Part shown: positions 35,312-44,413 of the stretch, piece after piece
Position numbering within the stretch: the first letter of the stretch is position 1
Layout of the letters: each line of letters begins with the position of its first letter
Assembly: GCF_024723825.1 (NCBI RefSeq)
Contig: NZ_JANQBQ010000001.1
Span: 2,046,001 to 2,110,000, forward strand
Reading direction: 5' to 3'
DNA length: 64,000 nucleotides
From: Romboutsia lituseburensis
GTDB lineage: Bacteria > Bacillota > Clostridia > Peptostreptococcales > Peptostreptococcaceae
Notes under the pieces: generated by a model
Database searches by the model: none
Told to the model about the DNA's origin: nothing
Seen by the model: only the letters and a program-made list of their open reading frames with translations
Translations under genes and position numbers: made by a program

Positions 35312-36907
35312 ATGACATTATCAGTTTTCGGACATAAGAATCCAGATACAGATTCTATATGTTCTTCAATTTCATTAGCTCACTTAAAAAATGAATTAGG
35401 TGAAAAAGCTATACCTTACACTCTAGGAGAGGTAAGAAAAGAAGCTTTATATGCTTTAGATTACTTTAAAGTAGAAGCTCCTCAAATTTTAAAAAATGTA
35501 AAAATAGAAGTTAAAGATTTAAGCTATGATAAAGTAGAAGCTTTATCATTATCATCATCTATACTAGAAGCTTATAATCTTATGGAAAGTACTCAAGTTA
35601 AAACTTTACCTATAGTATCTAATGACGGTGAGTTCATAGGATTAGTTACTATGCAAGAAATAGCTAAGAGTTTACTTCACCAACATTTCAATACTATACA
35701 TACATCTTTATCTAATATATGCAAGAATCTTGATGGTTCAGTACTTGTAAATTGTAATGAAGACATAAAAGGTAGAGTAGTTACTTTATCTTTTGGTATG
35801 GACAGTGTTATGGACATATTAAAAGAAGGAGATATAGCTCTAGTAGGAGATAGATACGATATAATAGAATATGCTATAGATGCTAAAGTTAAACTTTTAG
35901 TTTTAGCTGGCTCAACTACTATCTCTGATGATTTATTAAGCTTAGCTAAGCAAAACGGAGTTTCTGTTGTATCTGTAAAATCTGATACATACAAAACATC
36001 TAATGTAATAAATCAATGTAACTTCTTAAGCGATATTGTTTTAACTGAAAACTTAGTTATTTTCAATGAAAATGATTATGCAGATGATATAAAAAATACA
36101 ATGTTAAATACAAACTTTAGAGCTTATCCTGTTATTAACAATGATAAGAAATTCTTAGGGCTAGTATCTAGAAAACATCTTCTAAATCCAACTAAGAAAA
36201 ATGTTGTATTAGTTGACCATAATGAATATGCTCAAAGTGCAGATGGTATAGAGCAAGCTAATATAGTTGAAATAGTTGACCATCATAAAATAGGAGGAAT
36301 AGCTACTGATGTTCCTATGTCATTCAGAGTTATGCCTGTTGGATGTACTTGTACTATTGTTTATCAAATGTACAAAGAAAATAATGTTGAAGTACCTAAG
36401 CATATAGCTGGTCTTTTATTATCAGCTATATTATCAGATACCTTATTATTTAAATCTCCAACTACTACAGATATGGATAAAAAAGCTTGCGAAGAATTAA
36501 GTAAAATAGCTGATGTAGATATGGAAAGCTATGCTATGGAAATGTTCAAAGCAGGGACTTCATTAGATGAATATAGCATAGAAGAAATAGTAAACATGGA
36601 CTTCAAAGAGTTTAGTATGAGCGGAAAAAGAGTTGGTATAGGTCAAGTATTCACTTTAGATATAGACTCTATATTTGCTAAAAAAGATGAATTCTTATCT
36701 TATATAAACTCTACTGATTATGATATGTTAGTTTTAGCTATAACTGATATAATAAAAGAAGGTTCTTACTTAATATACAAAGCTAATGATAGCGTAATAT
36801 CTGAAGCCTTTAATGTAGATGCCAATCAAGGAGTATTTGCTGAAGGTGTTGTTTCTAGAAAGAAACAATTAGTTCCTAACTTAACTAGCGCTGTAAATAA
36901 TATGTAA
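35312..36907 (+). CDS. ppaC: Manganese-dependent inorganic pyrophosphatase with CBS and DRTGG domains
   Basis: The enzyme hydrolyses pyrophosphate to drive biosynthesis. The 531-residue protein has a DHH catalytic domain split by a regulatory insert: GHKNPDTDSICSSISLAHL at the N-terminus, two CBS repeats (about 75-120 and 240-295) around a DRTGG domain, then VDHNEYAQSADG, EIVDHHKIGG (DHH) and the DHHA2 domain with a C-terminal SRKKQ motif. CBS-PPases are controlled by adenine nucleotides and diadenosine tetraphosphate. I chose the ATG at 35312, 7 bases after AAAGGAG, over the ATG at 35294 that precedes that site. Confidence 0.93.
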   Translation: MTLSVFGHKNPDTDSICSSISLAHLKNELGEKAIPYTLGEVRKEALYALDYFKVEAPQILKNVKIEVKDLSYDKVEALSLSSSILEAYNLMESTQVKTLPIVSNDGEFIGLVTMQEIAKSLLHQHFNTIHTSLSNICKNLDGSVLVNCNEDIKGRVVTLSFGMDSVMDILKEGDIALVGDRYDIIEYAIDAKVKLLVLAGSTTISDDLLSLAKQNGVSVVSVKSDTYKTSNVINQCNFLSDIVLTENLVIFNENDYADDIKNTMLNTNFRAYPVINNDKKFLGLVSRKHLLNPTKKNVVLVDHNEYAQSADGIEQANIVEIVDHHKIGGIATDVPMSFRVMPVGCTCTIVYQMYKENNVEVPKHIAGLLLSAILSDTLLFKSPTTTDMDKKACEELSKIADVDMESYAMEMFKAGTSLDEYSIEEIVNMDFKEFSMSGKRVGIGQVFTLDIDSIFAKKDEFLSYINSTDYDMLVLAITDIIKEGSYLIYKANDSVISEAFNVDANQGVFAEGVVSRKKQLVPNLTSAVNNM

Positions 36908-36924
36908 TTATATACATTTTAATT

Positions 36925-36954
36925 AAGGTACTGACAATGTCAGTACCTTTTTAT
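36925..36954 (+). terminator. Terminator after ppaC
   Basis: AAGGTACTGAC and GTCAGTACCTT flank AAT and are followed by a T run. Confidence 0.9.
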
Positions 36955-36967
36955 TTTTATTAAAATA

Positions 36968-36995
36968 AAAACACCCTCCAAATTGAGGGTGTTTT
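36968..36995. terminator. Second hairpin in the ppaC-ppiB gap
   Basis: AAAACACCCTC and GAGGGTGTTTT form an 11-bp stem with loop CAAATT. On the minus strand T runs follow, so it may terminate ppiB transcripts; on the plus strand it could back up the ppaC terminator. Confidence 0.7.
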
Positions 36996-37006
36996 AGAAA
37001 TACATA

Positions 37007-37028
37007 AAGGAAGGATATATCCTTCCTT
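37007..37028. repeat. Perfect 22-bp palindrome
   Basis: AAGGAAGGATATATCCTTCC plus the closing TT is a perfect palindrome without a T tract. It could be an operator or RNA hairpin; nothing shows which. Confidence 0.6.
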
Positions 37029-37119
37029 ACTTTAAATTAAGTCTAACCTTACTAATCAACAGTAGTGTAGGTTAAGTATTTCGGTCTAAGTTTTTGTGTT
37101 TTTAGGATTTATTTCTATA

Positions 37120-37168
37120 ATATTTTAAAACAAAGTAGTTAGATTGTAAATAGTTTGTTTTAAAATAT
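37120..37168. repeat. Inverted repeat just after ppiB
   Basis: ATATTTTAAAACAAA (37120-37134) and its complement (37154-37168) form a 15-bp AT-rich stem with a 19-base loop, 13 bases past the ppiB stop. Confidence 0.6.
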
Positions 37169-37180
37169 AATTGGAAATTA

Positions 37181-37705
37181 TTACATTTTTTCTACGTCAG
37201 AGTAATCTTCACCAAATGTTTCAACTGTTACAGACTTCATAACTTGTGGAGTTTTAGGTCTATCAGCTCTATCTGTAGCTGTTGTAGCTATTTCATTTAC
37301 AACATCCATGCCTTCTATTACTCTACCAAATCCAGCATATTGCCCATCTAAATGTGGAGAGTTTTTGTGCATTATAAAGAATTGAGAACCAGCTGAGTTT
37401 GGTGCCATAGTTCTAGCCATTGATAATACTCCTGGCTCATGCTTTAAGTTATTAGTAAATCCATTACCTCTAAATTCTCCTTTTATAGCATGTCCTGGTC
37501 CACCCATACCATTTCCATCTGGGCATCCACCTTGTATCATAAATCCTTCTATTACTCTGTGGAATCCTACTCCATTGTAGAATCCTTGATTAATTAATGT
37601 TACAAAGTTCTTTACTGTGTTAGGAGCTATATGTGGGTATAACTCTGCTACTATTTTATTTCCATTTTCCATTTCTATAGTTACTATTGGGTTTTTATTT
37701 TCCAT
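37181..37705 (-). CDS. ppiB: Cyclophilin-type peptidyl-prolyl cis-trans isomerase
   Basis: The 174-residue cytosolic cyclophilin has GVGFHRVIEGFMIQGGCPDG with the catalytic Arg, MARTMAPNSAGSQFFI and HLDGQYAGFGRVIEGMDVV with the conserved His. It speeds prolyl isomerisation during folding. The ATG at 37705 has the right spacing to AAGGAAG; an in-frame ATG two codons upstream touches it. No signal peptide is present. Confidence 0.95.
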   Translation of the reverse strand: MENKNPIVTIEMENGNKIVAELYPHIAPNTVKNFVTLINQGFYNGVGFHRVIEGFMIQGGCPDGNGMGGPGHAIKGEFRGNGFTNNLKHEPGVLSMARTMAPNSAGSQFFIMHKNSPHLDGQYAGFGRVIEGMDVVNEIATTATDRADRPKTPQVMKSVTVETFGEDYSDVEKM

Positions 37706-37831
37706 ATTCATCTTCCTTTCATTATTAAAACTTTTATATGTAATCTTACTCTATTATTATATACTAACTTCTAGAAAAATCTCACAAAATTTTTAATTTA
37801 AATTTTTTATATAAAATTATTAAATTTAAAA

Positions 37832-37849
37832 TTTCACGTTATCGTGAAA
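37832..37849 (-). terminator. Weak terminator after the ABC exporter operon
   Basis: TTTCACG and CGTGAAA pair around a 4-base loop 30 bases past the ATPase stop codon, followed by an imperfect T tract on the minus strand. Confidence 0.55.
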
Positions 37850-37878
37850 ATATAATTATTGATTTAGATCATCTATTA

Positions 37879-38559
37879 TTATTTATTGTTCTCTAGCAAT
37901 TTTGTTTTACCATCCACTATTGATATTATCCTATCTGCATTTTGAGCTACACTATCATTATGAGTTATCATTATCAAGGTTTGGTTATACTTTTTTATAG
38001 ACTTCTTAAGTAAATTCATAACTTCTGTTGTTGTTTTAGTGTCTAAATTTCCAGTAGGTTCATCAGCAAGTATTATAGCAGGTTTCGCTGCTAATGCTCT
38101 AGCTATAGCCACTCTTTGTTGTTGACCTCCTGATAATTGATTTGGTAAATGTTTTTGCCTTTCAGTCAAGCCTAAAAACTCCATCAAATCATCTATGTAT
38201 GCTCTATCTATGTTAGCTTTATCTAACATTAAAGGCATTTCTATATTTTCTCTAACAGTAAGTACTGGTATTAAATTATACTGTTGAAATATAAATCCTA
38301 TCTTTTTTCTTCTATATTGTGCTAGTTTATTTTCTGATAGTTTATATATATCTTGATTTTCTATTTTTACAGTTCCTTTTGTTGGTCTTTCAAGTCCTCC
38401 TAGTAAATGAAGCATTGTAGATTTTCCACTTCCACTTGGCCCTATTATTGCAACAAACTCCCCTTTTTCAATATATATATTAGCATTATCAAGTGCATTT
38501 ACTTGAGTTTCATCTTTTCCATAAATTTTTGTAAGATTTATAGTTTCTAGTATTTTCAT
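37879..38559 (-). CDS. ABC transporter ATP-binding protein (MacB/LolD type)
   Basis: The 226-residue ATPase carries Walker A GPSGSGKST, the Q-loop FIFQQYNLIPVLTVREN, signature LSGGQQQRVAIARALA and Walker B IILADEPTGNLD. The sequence places it with ATPases of FtsX/MacB-type exporters, which act as mechanotransmitters or in antimicrobial peptide export and resistance. It follows the large permease by 72 bases and is probably co-transcribed. A good AGGGGA site precedes the ATG. Confidence 0.92.
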   Translation of the reverse strand: MKILETINLTKIYGKDETQVNALDNANIYIEKGEFVAIIGPSGSGKSTMLHLLGGLERPTKGTVKIENQDIYKLSENKLAQYRRKKIGFIFQQYNLIPVLTVRENIEMPLMLDKANIDRAYIDDLMEFLGLTERQKHLPNQLSGGQQQRVAIARALAAKPAIILADEPTGNLDTKTTTEVMNLLKKSIKKYNQTLIMITHNDSVAQNADRIISIVDGKTKLLENNK

Positions 38560-38631
38560 TTAAATATTTCCCCTTTATATAAATTCTTTTTAATATTTTA
38601 TTTAAACCATTATTAGTATTTTAGGTCTTTC

Positions 38632-41160
38632 CTAATCCAACGCACTAATAGTTTCAACTATTGATAAATCTTTTATTTTCTTTGACGGTAAATAAGTTGC
38701 TATAAATCCTATTAATATATTTATAAATATCACTAATACATAACTTTGCCATTGAATTGTAAATTTAGGACTTATAAGTAATGGATTTATGTATTTAAAT
38801 AATATTACTTGTCCTAATAATCCAAATATAATAGACAAAATACTCGCAATCACGCCATATGTAACTCCCTCAAATTTTATCATCTTTTTAAATTCTTTGT
38901 TAGTTATTCCAATAGCTCTTATCATACCAAATTCATTTGTTCTTGATATTAAGCTATAACTTACATTGTTCATTATATTAAATAAACTTATAACAAATAA
39001 AACCACCATAATTGAGTAAATGAATATTAATTTATTTTTTTGTAATAAGTCTATTTCTCCTCTTTCTTGACCTAAATCTCTTACAGTACTTCCTTGTACT
39101 TTATTAGATATTTTAAATATTTCATCACTTAGTTTTTTAGAATCTGCACCTTGTTTTTTATCAACATTTACTATTTGATAATTATCAAATCCTATAGTTG
39201 AGTTAAATTGACTCGATGGCATAATCACATCAACACTATCATGCCCAGTATAATAATCCGACGTGTCTATAAGTTCATCAACTATTCCTCCAACTACAAA
39301 CTCCTTTGTCACATATTTTCCATCTTTTAAGTTCATTTTTAAACCATCTTCACCTAAATAAAAATTTTCTTTATATGTAACTTTAATTTTATCTCCAACT
39401 TTTAAATCAACAACATTCGGTCCAAGTGGATGTGGTATTGTTATTAATACTGTATTTTCTTTTTTCATTTTATCTATATTTATTTCACCATCTAATAAAT
39501 ACTTCCCTAAACCTTTTAATAAATTATCATCATATCCATAAACAGAATTTTTAAGCATAGCTTTTTTAGATTCTTTATCTTCAGTTAACAATCCATTTAA
39601 TACTTTTTCCACATATGGAAAAGAATTTGCTTGTTCAAAATATAAAGGCTCTGCTATTTGAGATTTTTCTAAAGGCATTATTGAGTATAAAACTTTAACT
39701 CCATTGACAGATTGTACTCCCTTTAAATTTTTTATTTCTCTTATATCATCATTAGATAATCCCTTGTTCATATAATTTAAAGGTATCATACTTATTTTAT
39801 AATCAGTATTTACATTTGAAGTTTCTGCTTCTTTTTTGCCTTGAATATTTGCTAAATGTGCATAAAAACTTGAAACTACAAAAATAGCACTTCCTAAACT
39901 CATTGATAAAACTATCATTATAAAACTTTTTTTATTTCTAAATATATTCTTAAATGAAATAGCTTTTTGAAATGATATAAATTTAATTAAAAATGAAATT
40001 GATAAAAATTGTCTTCTTCCTATTTTTTTAGAAGATATATCTTTTCTTATAGCATCCATTGGTGAAATTTTTCTTACATTTTTAAATGTTAAAAATGAGA
40101 TTATTAATACTATAATTAATAAAACTATAATTGAAAATGCTAATATGTCTAATGGAATAACAAGTTTTGTAATTTCTACAGTTCCCTCTGTAAATAATCC
40201 TCCAGCTATTGAACTAAAACATTTAGCACCTATTATCCCTACTCCTATACCTATAGGAATACTTATGCCTAATAATATTAATAATTCACATAAAACTAAC
40301 TTGAAAATCTGTAACGAATCTGAACCTATTGCTCTTATTACACCATATTCTGAAGTTCTTTGAAGTATTGATATATTAAATACTCCATGTATAACAATAC
40401 CTGACACTATAGCTACTATAATCCCTATAGCTATAACATTATAATTAATTTCACCACTTTCTCCTAACGACTCAAGTAACATACCATTTCTATCTACATT
40501 GTCTTTATTTATATTTGCTTGTTTAGATATTTTATTTATATTTTTATTTATATCTGACTTTTCATCAAATGATACATAAGCATCTATTTTAGGTGTATTA
40601 TTATTCAATGCTAAAAATCCTTCCATAACACCTATTGATTTTTCTTTTGTTCTGTCTTTTAATATACCTACTAATTTAAATGTTTCTTTTTGTTTTTTAA
40701 AAAATAAATCTATGGTTACATTTTCTCCAACTTTAGGTTTTACTCCTAAGTTTTTTAAAACCCATTCTTCTAATGCAATTTCTTTTTCTTTTGTTGGTAA
40801 TTTACCATCTATTATTTTAGAATTTCCCAATTTTATATATTCTTCATTTGCTTTTTTTAGATTTATTAAAATCTCATCATTATTACTATTGGAGTCATAG
40901 TATGATGTTAAACCTACTTGCTGTATATCTTTGTTTTCCTTTATAATTTTTAATTGCTCACTATTTAAGTCCTTATATTTTACATGATAATTCCCACATT
41001 CATACTTCATTTTTGCTACATTAGCTTCTTTTGCACTTTTGGATAGTGTTCCTACTCCAATTATTAAAGCTATACTAAGAATCATACTTAAACATATTGC
41101 AAAAGTTCTGCTCTTATATTTTTTTATGTATGATGTTATTATTTTAAAATTATTTTTCAT
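38632..41160 (-). CDS. Large FtsX-type ABC transporter permease
   Basis: The 842-residue membrane protein is made of two FtsX units. The first has a helix at about 17-37, an extracytoplasmic domain (40-240) and three helices between about 243 and 355; the second has a helix at about 408-430, an extracytoplasmic domain (435-715) and three helices to the C-terminus. Conserved cytoplasmic loops EYGVIRAIGSDSLQIFK and EFGMIRAIGITNKEFKK are related, showing the duplication. Such permeases export or counteract antimicrobial peptides and lipids; the substrate is unknown. GAAGGGAG precedes the ATG. A direct-repeat operator for a LytTR regulator lies about 80-110 bases upstream. Confidence 0.88.
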   Translation of the reverse strand: MKNNFKIITSYIKKYKSRTFAICLSMILSIALIIGVGTLSKSAKEANVAKMKYECGNYHVKYKDLNSEQLKIIKENKDIQQVGLTSYYDSNSNNDEILINLKKANEEYIKLGNSKIIDGKLPTKEKEIALEEWVLKNLGVKPKVGENVTIDLFFKKQKETFKLVGILKDRTKEKSIGVMEGFLALNNNTPKIDAYVSFDEKSDINKNINKISKQANINKDNVDRNGMLLESLGESGEINYNVIAIGIIVAIVSGIVIHGVFNISILQRTSEYGVIRAIGSDSLQIFKLVLCELLILLGISIPIGIGVGIIGAKCFSSIAGGLFTEGTVEITKLVIPLDILAFSIIVLLIIVLIISFLTFKNVRKISPMDAIRKDISSKKIGRRQFLSISFLIKFISFQKAISFKNIFRNKKSFIMIVLSMSLGSAIFVVSSFYAHLANIQGKKEAETSNVNTDYKISMIPLNYMNKGLSNDDIREIKNLKGVQSVNGVKVLYSIMPLEKSQIAEPLYFEQANSFPYVEKVLNGLLTEDKESKKAMLKNSVYGYDDNLLKGLGKYLLDGEINIDKMKKENTVLITIPHPLGPNVVDLKVGDKIKVTYKENFYLGEDGLKMNLKDGKYVTKEFVVGGIVDELIDTSDYYTGHDSVDVIMPSSQFNSTIGFDNYQIVNVDKKQGADSKKLSDEIFKISNKVQGSTVRDLGQERGEIDLLQKNKLIFIYSIMVVLFVISLFNIMNNVSYSLISRTNEFGMIRAIGITNKEFKKMIKFEGVTYGVIASILSIIFGLLGQVILFKYINPLLISPKFTIQWQSYVLVIFINILIGFIATYLPSKKIKDLSIVETISALD

Positions 41161-41239
41161 ACTCTACTCCCTTCAATAAAAATATTTTTATATTACAGGT
41201 TTAAATTAACATTTAATATTTTTCCTTTCAACAAATCAT

Positions 41240-41271
41240 GTTTTAATGGTTGTTTTTTACGTTTAAATGGT
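41240..41271. promoter_or_regulatory. Likely LytTR-type direct-repeat operator upstream of the ABC permease
   Basis: GTTTTAATGGT (41240-41250) and GTTTAAATGGT (41261-41271) are direct repeats with one difference and a 21-bp period. LytTR regulators such as AgrA bind paired direct repeats about two helical turns apart. The adjacent two-component system encodes a LytTR regulator. Confidence 0.55.
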
Positions 41272-41360
41272 AAAATTTATTTAAATATAATAATTCAATA
41301 TTTTAATTATTTATTATTCACTGTATAGTGATATTTCAAATTTTATACTTTTAATAAAAA

Positions 41361-41406
41361 AAGAAATGATTTATTAATGAACTTAATCATCAACAAATCA
41401 TTTCTT
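41361..41406 (-). terminator. Terminator after the histidine kinase gene
   Basis: AAGAAATGATTT and AAATCATTTCTT pair around a loop that contains the kinase stop codon; seven T follow on the minus strand. Confidence 0.85.
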
Positions 41407-42748
41407 CTTTATTTTTAAAATCTTCATTTAAAGGTATCATTATTTTTAAAATAAATTTTTCTTCACTATGCTCTATAACTACTTCTCCTAAATATTTCTT
41501 TACTACATTTTTTACATTTTTCAATCCAATTCCATGTATGAATTTATCTTTTTTAGTAGTAATTAAATTATTATTTTTATGTTTTACTTGATTTGTTTTA
41601 GTGTTTTCAATTACTATAACACAAAAATTTTCTATATACTTACTTTCTATTCTTATTTTTTTATTTAAATCATCTGTTTGTATCTTTATACAAGCTTCTA
41701 TCGCATTGTCTATTATATTTGAAAATATAATACATATATCTGTCATCTGCATATAATCATTTTTAGAAAAATCTACATCTACATCAAAACCTATTGATTT
41801 TTCTTCACACAATATCTTTTTATTGTTTAATATAGAGTCAACTATCATATTTCCTGTATTAAAATTTTGATTATAATTTGTATAGTTTTTCAATCCTACT
41901 TCTATATTACCTATATAGTTTTTAGCATTTTCAATTTCATTATTTTTACACATATCTTTCATACATATCATATGGTTTTTAATATCATGATATATCTCTT
42001 TTACCTTTTCTTGCTCTTTATTCATCTTTAAATAGTAATTATACTCTTTTAAAATATTATCTGTTAATATTTTATTTTCATGTTTTATATTTTGACTCTC
42101 TATAATAGTTTTTAATATAATATAAAAAGCTATATTAGATATAATTATCATAAAAGTAATAAGTACTAATTCACTATTTAAATTATCAGTAAATGCTTTG
42201 TACCTAAATAAAGTTAATAAAGTTAAAATATTTGTTATTATAGGAATGAACACAGATAATGTAAATAATTTTTTTAATTTAATACACTTTTTTATGTATA
42301 TATATATTAAATAAATTATTATACTTATTATTATTTTAATTACTAGATGTTCAGTATAACTTATAACTATGTCTACAGTTTTTATTTCTTTATATATTCC
42401 TTCATAATTAATTATCTCAATTATATTTTCCATAAAGTTTTCTAAAAAATTATATATTATTCCCCAATAAAGTATATTATGAATAATTGACTTAAAAATA
42501 CCTACTTCATAACTGATTTTATAAAATATAATACAAAAAATCATATACATAAAACCATTTCTAAAAAATACAAAAAAAGCAATTAATGATAATAAAAATA
42601 ATGATATGTAATTCATTTTATTAGAGGTTCTTTTTTTCTCAGAGTAATCTACTAAAAATTTAAACAATACAAAATACACAAACATATTTGTAAAATTAAA
42701 TATATACCAAAATGTAGAATTATCTTGATGTACAATTCTTTCTAACAT
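41390..42748 (-). CDS. AgrC-like sensor histidine kinase (GHKL type)
   Basis: The 452-residue protein has six to seven membrane helices in its first 200 residues, a short coiled coil, the phospho-acceptor motif EIYHDIKNHMICM near residue 255, and a GHKL ATPase with the N-box IFSNIIDNAIEACIK and HGIGLKNVKNVVKKY. It belongs to the peptide-sensing AgrC/HPK10 group. No agrB or agrD gene is visible nearby, so the signal may come from outside or be an antimicrobial compound. The ATG at 42748 overlaps the regulator's stop codon by a few bases. Confidence 0.88.
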   Translation of the reverse strand: MLERIVHQDNSTFWYIFNFTNMFVYFVLFKFLVDYSEKKRTSNKMNYISLFLLSLIAFFVFFRNGFMYMIFCIIFYKISYEVGIFKSIIHNILYWGIIYNFLENFMENIIEIINYEGIYKEIKTVDIVISYTEHLVIKIIISIIIYLIYIYIKKCIKLKKLFTLSVFIPIITNILTLLTLFRYKAFTDNLNSELVLITFMIIISNIAFYIILKTIIESQNIKHENKILTDNILKEYNYYLKMNKEQEKVKEIYHDIKNHMICMKDMCKNNEIENAKNYIGNIEVGLKNYTNYNQNFNTGNMIVDSILNNKKILCEEKSIGFDVDVDFSKNDYMQMTDICIIFSNIIDNAIEACIKIQTDDLNKKIRIESKYIENFCVIVIENTKTNQVKHKNNNLITTKKDKFIHGIGLKNVKNVVKKYLGEVVIEHSEEKFILKIMIPLNEDFKNKEEMIC

Positions 42749-43455
42749 AAACATTCCCCTAATTTGCTTGTTAATTTTAATTTTAATTTTTTCATTTTAT
42801 ATCTACTAACTAATATTTCATTTTCTCTTATTATTAAACTATTTTGTTTTATATTTTTTACTTTATTGATGTTGATTAGATATGACCTATGACATCTATA
42901 AAAATCACTATTATTTAAGTCTTTTTCTAATTTATTAAGAGTACTATTAACTTTATATATTTTATTATCTGTATGAATTAATACTACTCTAGAATCTGTT
43001 TCCATATATAATATAGAACTCGTTGATATTCTAATAATTTCACTTAAATCAATATCTTTAAAAGCTAAGTAATTAATATTTTTTTCTTTGACTTCTTCTA
43101 TACATTCTAAAATATGTTTTGAAAACTCGTCATATTTTATTGGTTTTAATAAATACCTAAAAGCTTTTACTTCATATCCTTGCTGCATAAAATCTATAAT
43201 TGCAGTTGTAAAGATTATATTTACATTTGTATCAAATTTTCTTATTTTTCTAGCTGTTTCGAGACCATTTATATTTTTCATTTGTACATCTAGCAATAAA
43301 ATATCTATATGCTCTGGATAATCTTTTAATATCTCTTCCCCACTTGAAAATTCAATCAATCTATATTTATCTTTATCTAAAATCTTGCTTAAATAAGTTC
43401 TTAAAATTTTTCTGTGAACTTCTTCATCTTCACAAATACCAACAGATAAAATCAT
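42742..43455 (-). CDS. LytTR family response regulator
   Basis: The 237-residue protein has a receiver domain (1-120; DILLLDVQMKNINGLE with the phospho-acceptor Asp, RYLLKPIKYDEF with the conserved Lys-Pro) and a C-terminal LytTR DNA-binding domain (about 135-230, FYRCHRSYLININKVKNI). It is the first gene of the pair with the sensor kinase; the two overlap. GAGGGGGAGG precedes the ATG. The direct repeats upstream of the ABC permease are its likely target. Confidence 0.92.
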   Translation of the reverse strand: MILSVGICEDEEVHRKILRTYLSKILDKDKYRLIEFSSGEEILKDYPEHIDILLLDVQMKNINGLETARKIRKFDTNVNIIFTTAIIDFMQQGYEVKAFRYLLKPIKYDEFSKHILECIEEVKEKNINYLAFKDIDLSEIIRISTSSILYMETDSRVVLIHTDNKIYKVNSTLNKLEKDLNNSDFYRCHRSYLININKVKNIKQNSLIIRENEILVSRYKMKKLKLKLTSKLGECLC

Positions 43456-43651
43456 TTTTTCCTCCCCCTCTTGCTTAATACTAACCTCATAATTACTTCG
43501 GTTTCATTATATCAAACTTTTTATACTTAAACTATAATCTAAACTTTATCTTTTTCATTCAAAATTAATCATTTAACCTATAATATATTTTTAGCATTAT
43601 TGATTTACTACTCTTTCATATCGTAAGTTCATAATATTTTACTATAAAAAA

Positions 43652-43675
43652 AAGCTACTAAATTAATAGTAGCTT
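43652..43675 (-). terminator. Terminator after the P-loop protein gene
   Basis: AAGCTACTA and TAGTAGCTT flank a 6-base loop, followed by T residues on the minus strand. The stop codon lies in one arm. Confidence 0.85.
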
Positions 43676-44264
43676 ATTTTTCTTCATTTAATTGTGGTGT
43701 TTCTTGATAATCAATATTTAATAATTCTAATATTTGCTTAGCTCTCTCTTTAGTAGAACCTTTAACTTCTACAAAGTTAACATTTTCCGCTTTTAAGAAA
43801 CTTAGTATAGCATCATCTATCTGAATTGCTATATCTTCATCTTGCCATCTAACTCCATCTTGTACATATCCAAATTCTCTTGGAACATATACTACCATAT
43901 CGTAATTTTGCATATCTTCTATTGCTAAGCAATATAAGTCTTTAAGTATTTGTATTTCTTTTTTAGATCTATCTCTGTTACCTAACATAAATCTTCCGTA
44001 TATGTAAGGTACAAAAGTAGCATAATCTGTAAGGGCATAATCAAATGTAGATAATTCATCTTCTATTTTCTTTTGACCTAAGTAGATTCCATACTGCTCT
44101 GCTATAGTCTCTATCATACCTTTATCTTTTAAATATTCTGTTGAATACTCTAAAGCATAACCTACATCTAATCCTGCTATTTTCATCTCAACATATAAAT
44201 GTTGTATTAATGTAGTTTTACCACATCTAGGACCACCTAAAACTGCTATTCTCTTAGTTGCCAT
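43674..44264 (-). CDS. AAA family P-loop protein with NadR/Ttd14-like ATP-binding domain
   Basis: The 196-residue protein has Walker A GGPRCGKTT at its start, FDYALTDYATFVPYIYGRF near residue 75 and VVYVPREFGYVQDGVRW near 125. This fits the AAA_28 family of nucleotide kinase-like ATPases. The substrate is unknown. A GGAG site precedes the ATG and terminators isolate it from the two-component system. Confidence 0.78.
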   Translation of the reverse strand: MATKRIAVLGGPRCGKTTLIQHLYVEMKIAGLDVGYALEYSTEYLKDKGMIETIAEQYGIYLGQKKIEDELSTFDYALTDYATFVPYIYGRFMLGNRDRSKKEIQILKDLYCLAIEDMQNYDMVVYVPREFGYVQDGVRWQDEDIAIQIDDAILSFLKAENVNFVEVKGSTKERAKQILELLNIDYQETPQLNEEK

Positions 44265-44413
44265 ATTTATATCAACTCCATATATTTTTTTCTAATTTAA
44301 AGAACCTTTATATTATACTAACATTTAGCAGTTTATTCAATAAAATTCGCTACAATTCTATTTATTTACATAAAAGCGTTCATATTTTTACACTTATATA
44401 AGACAATAATATG

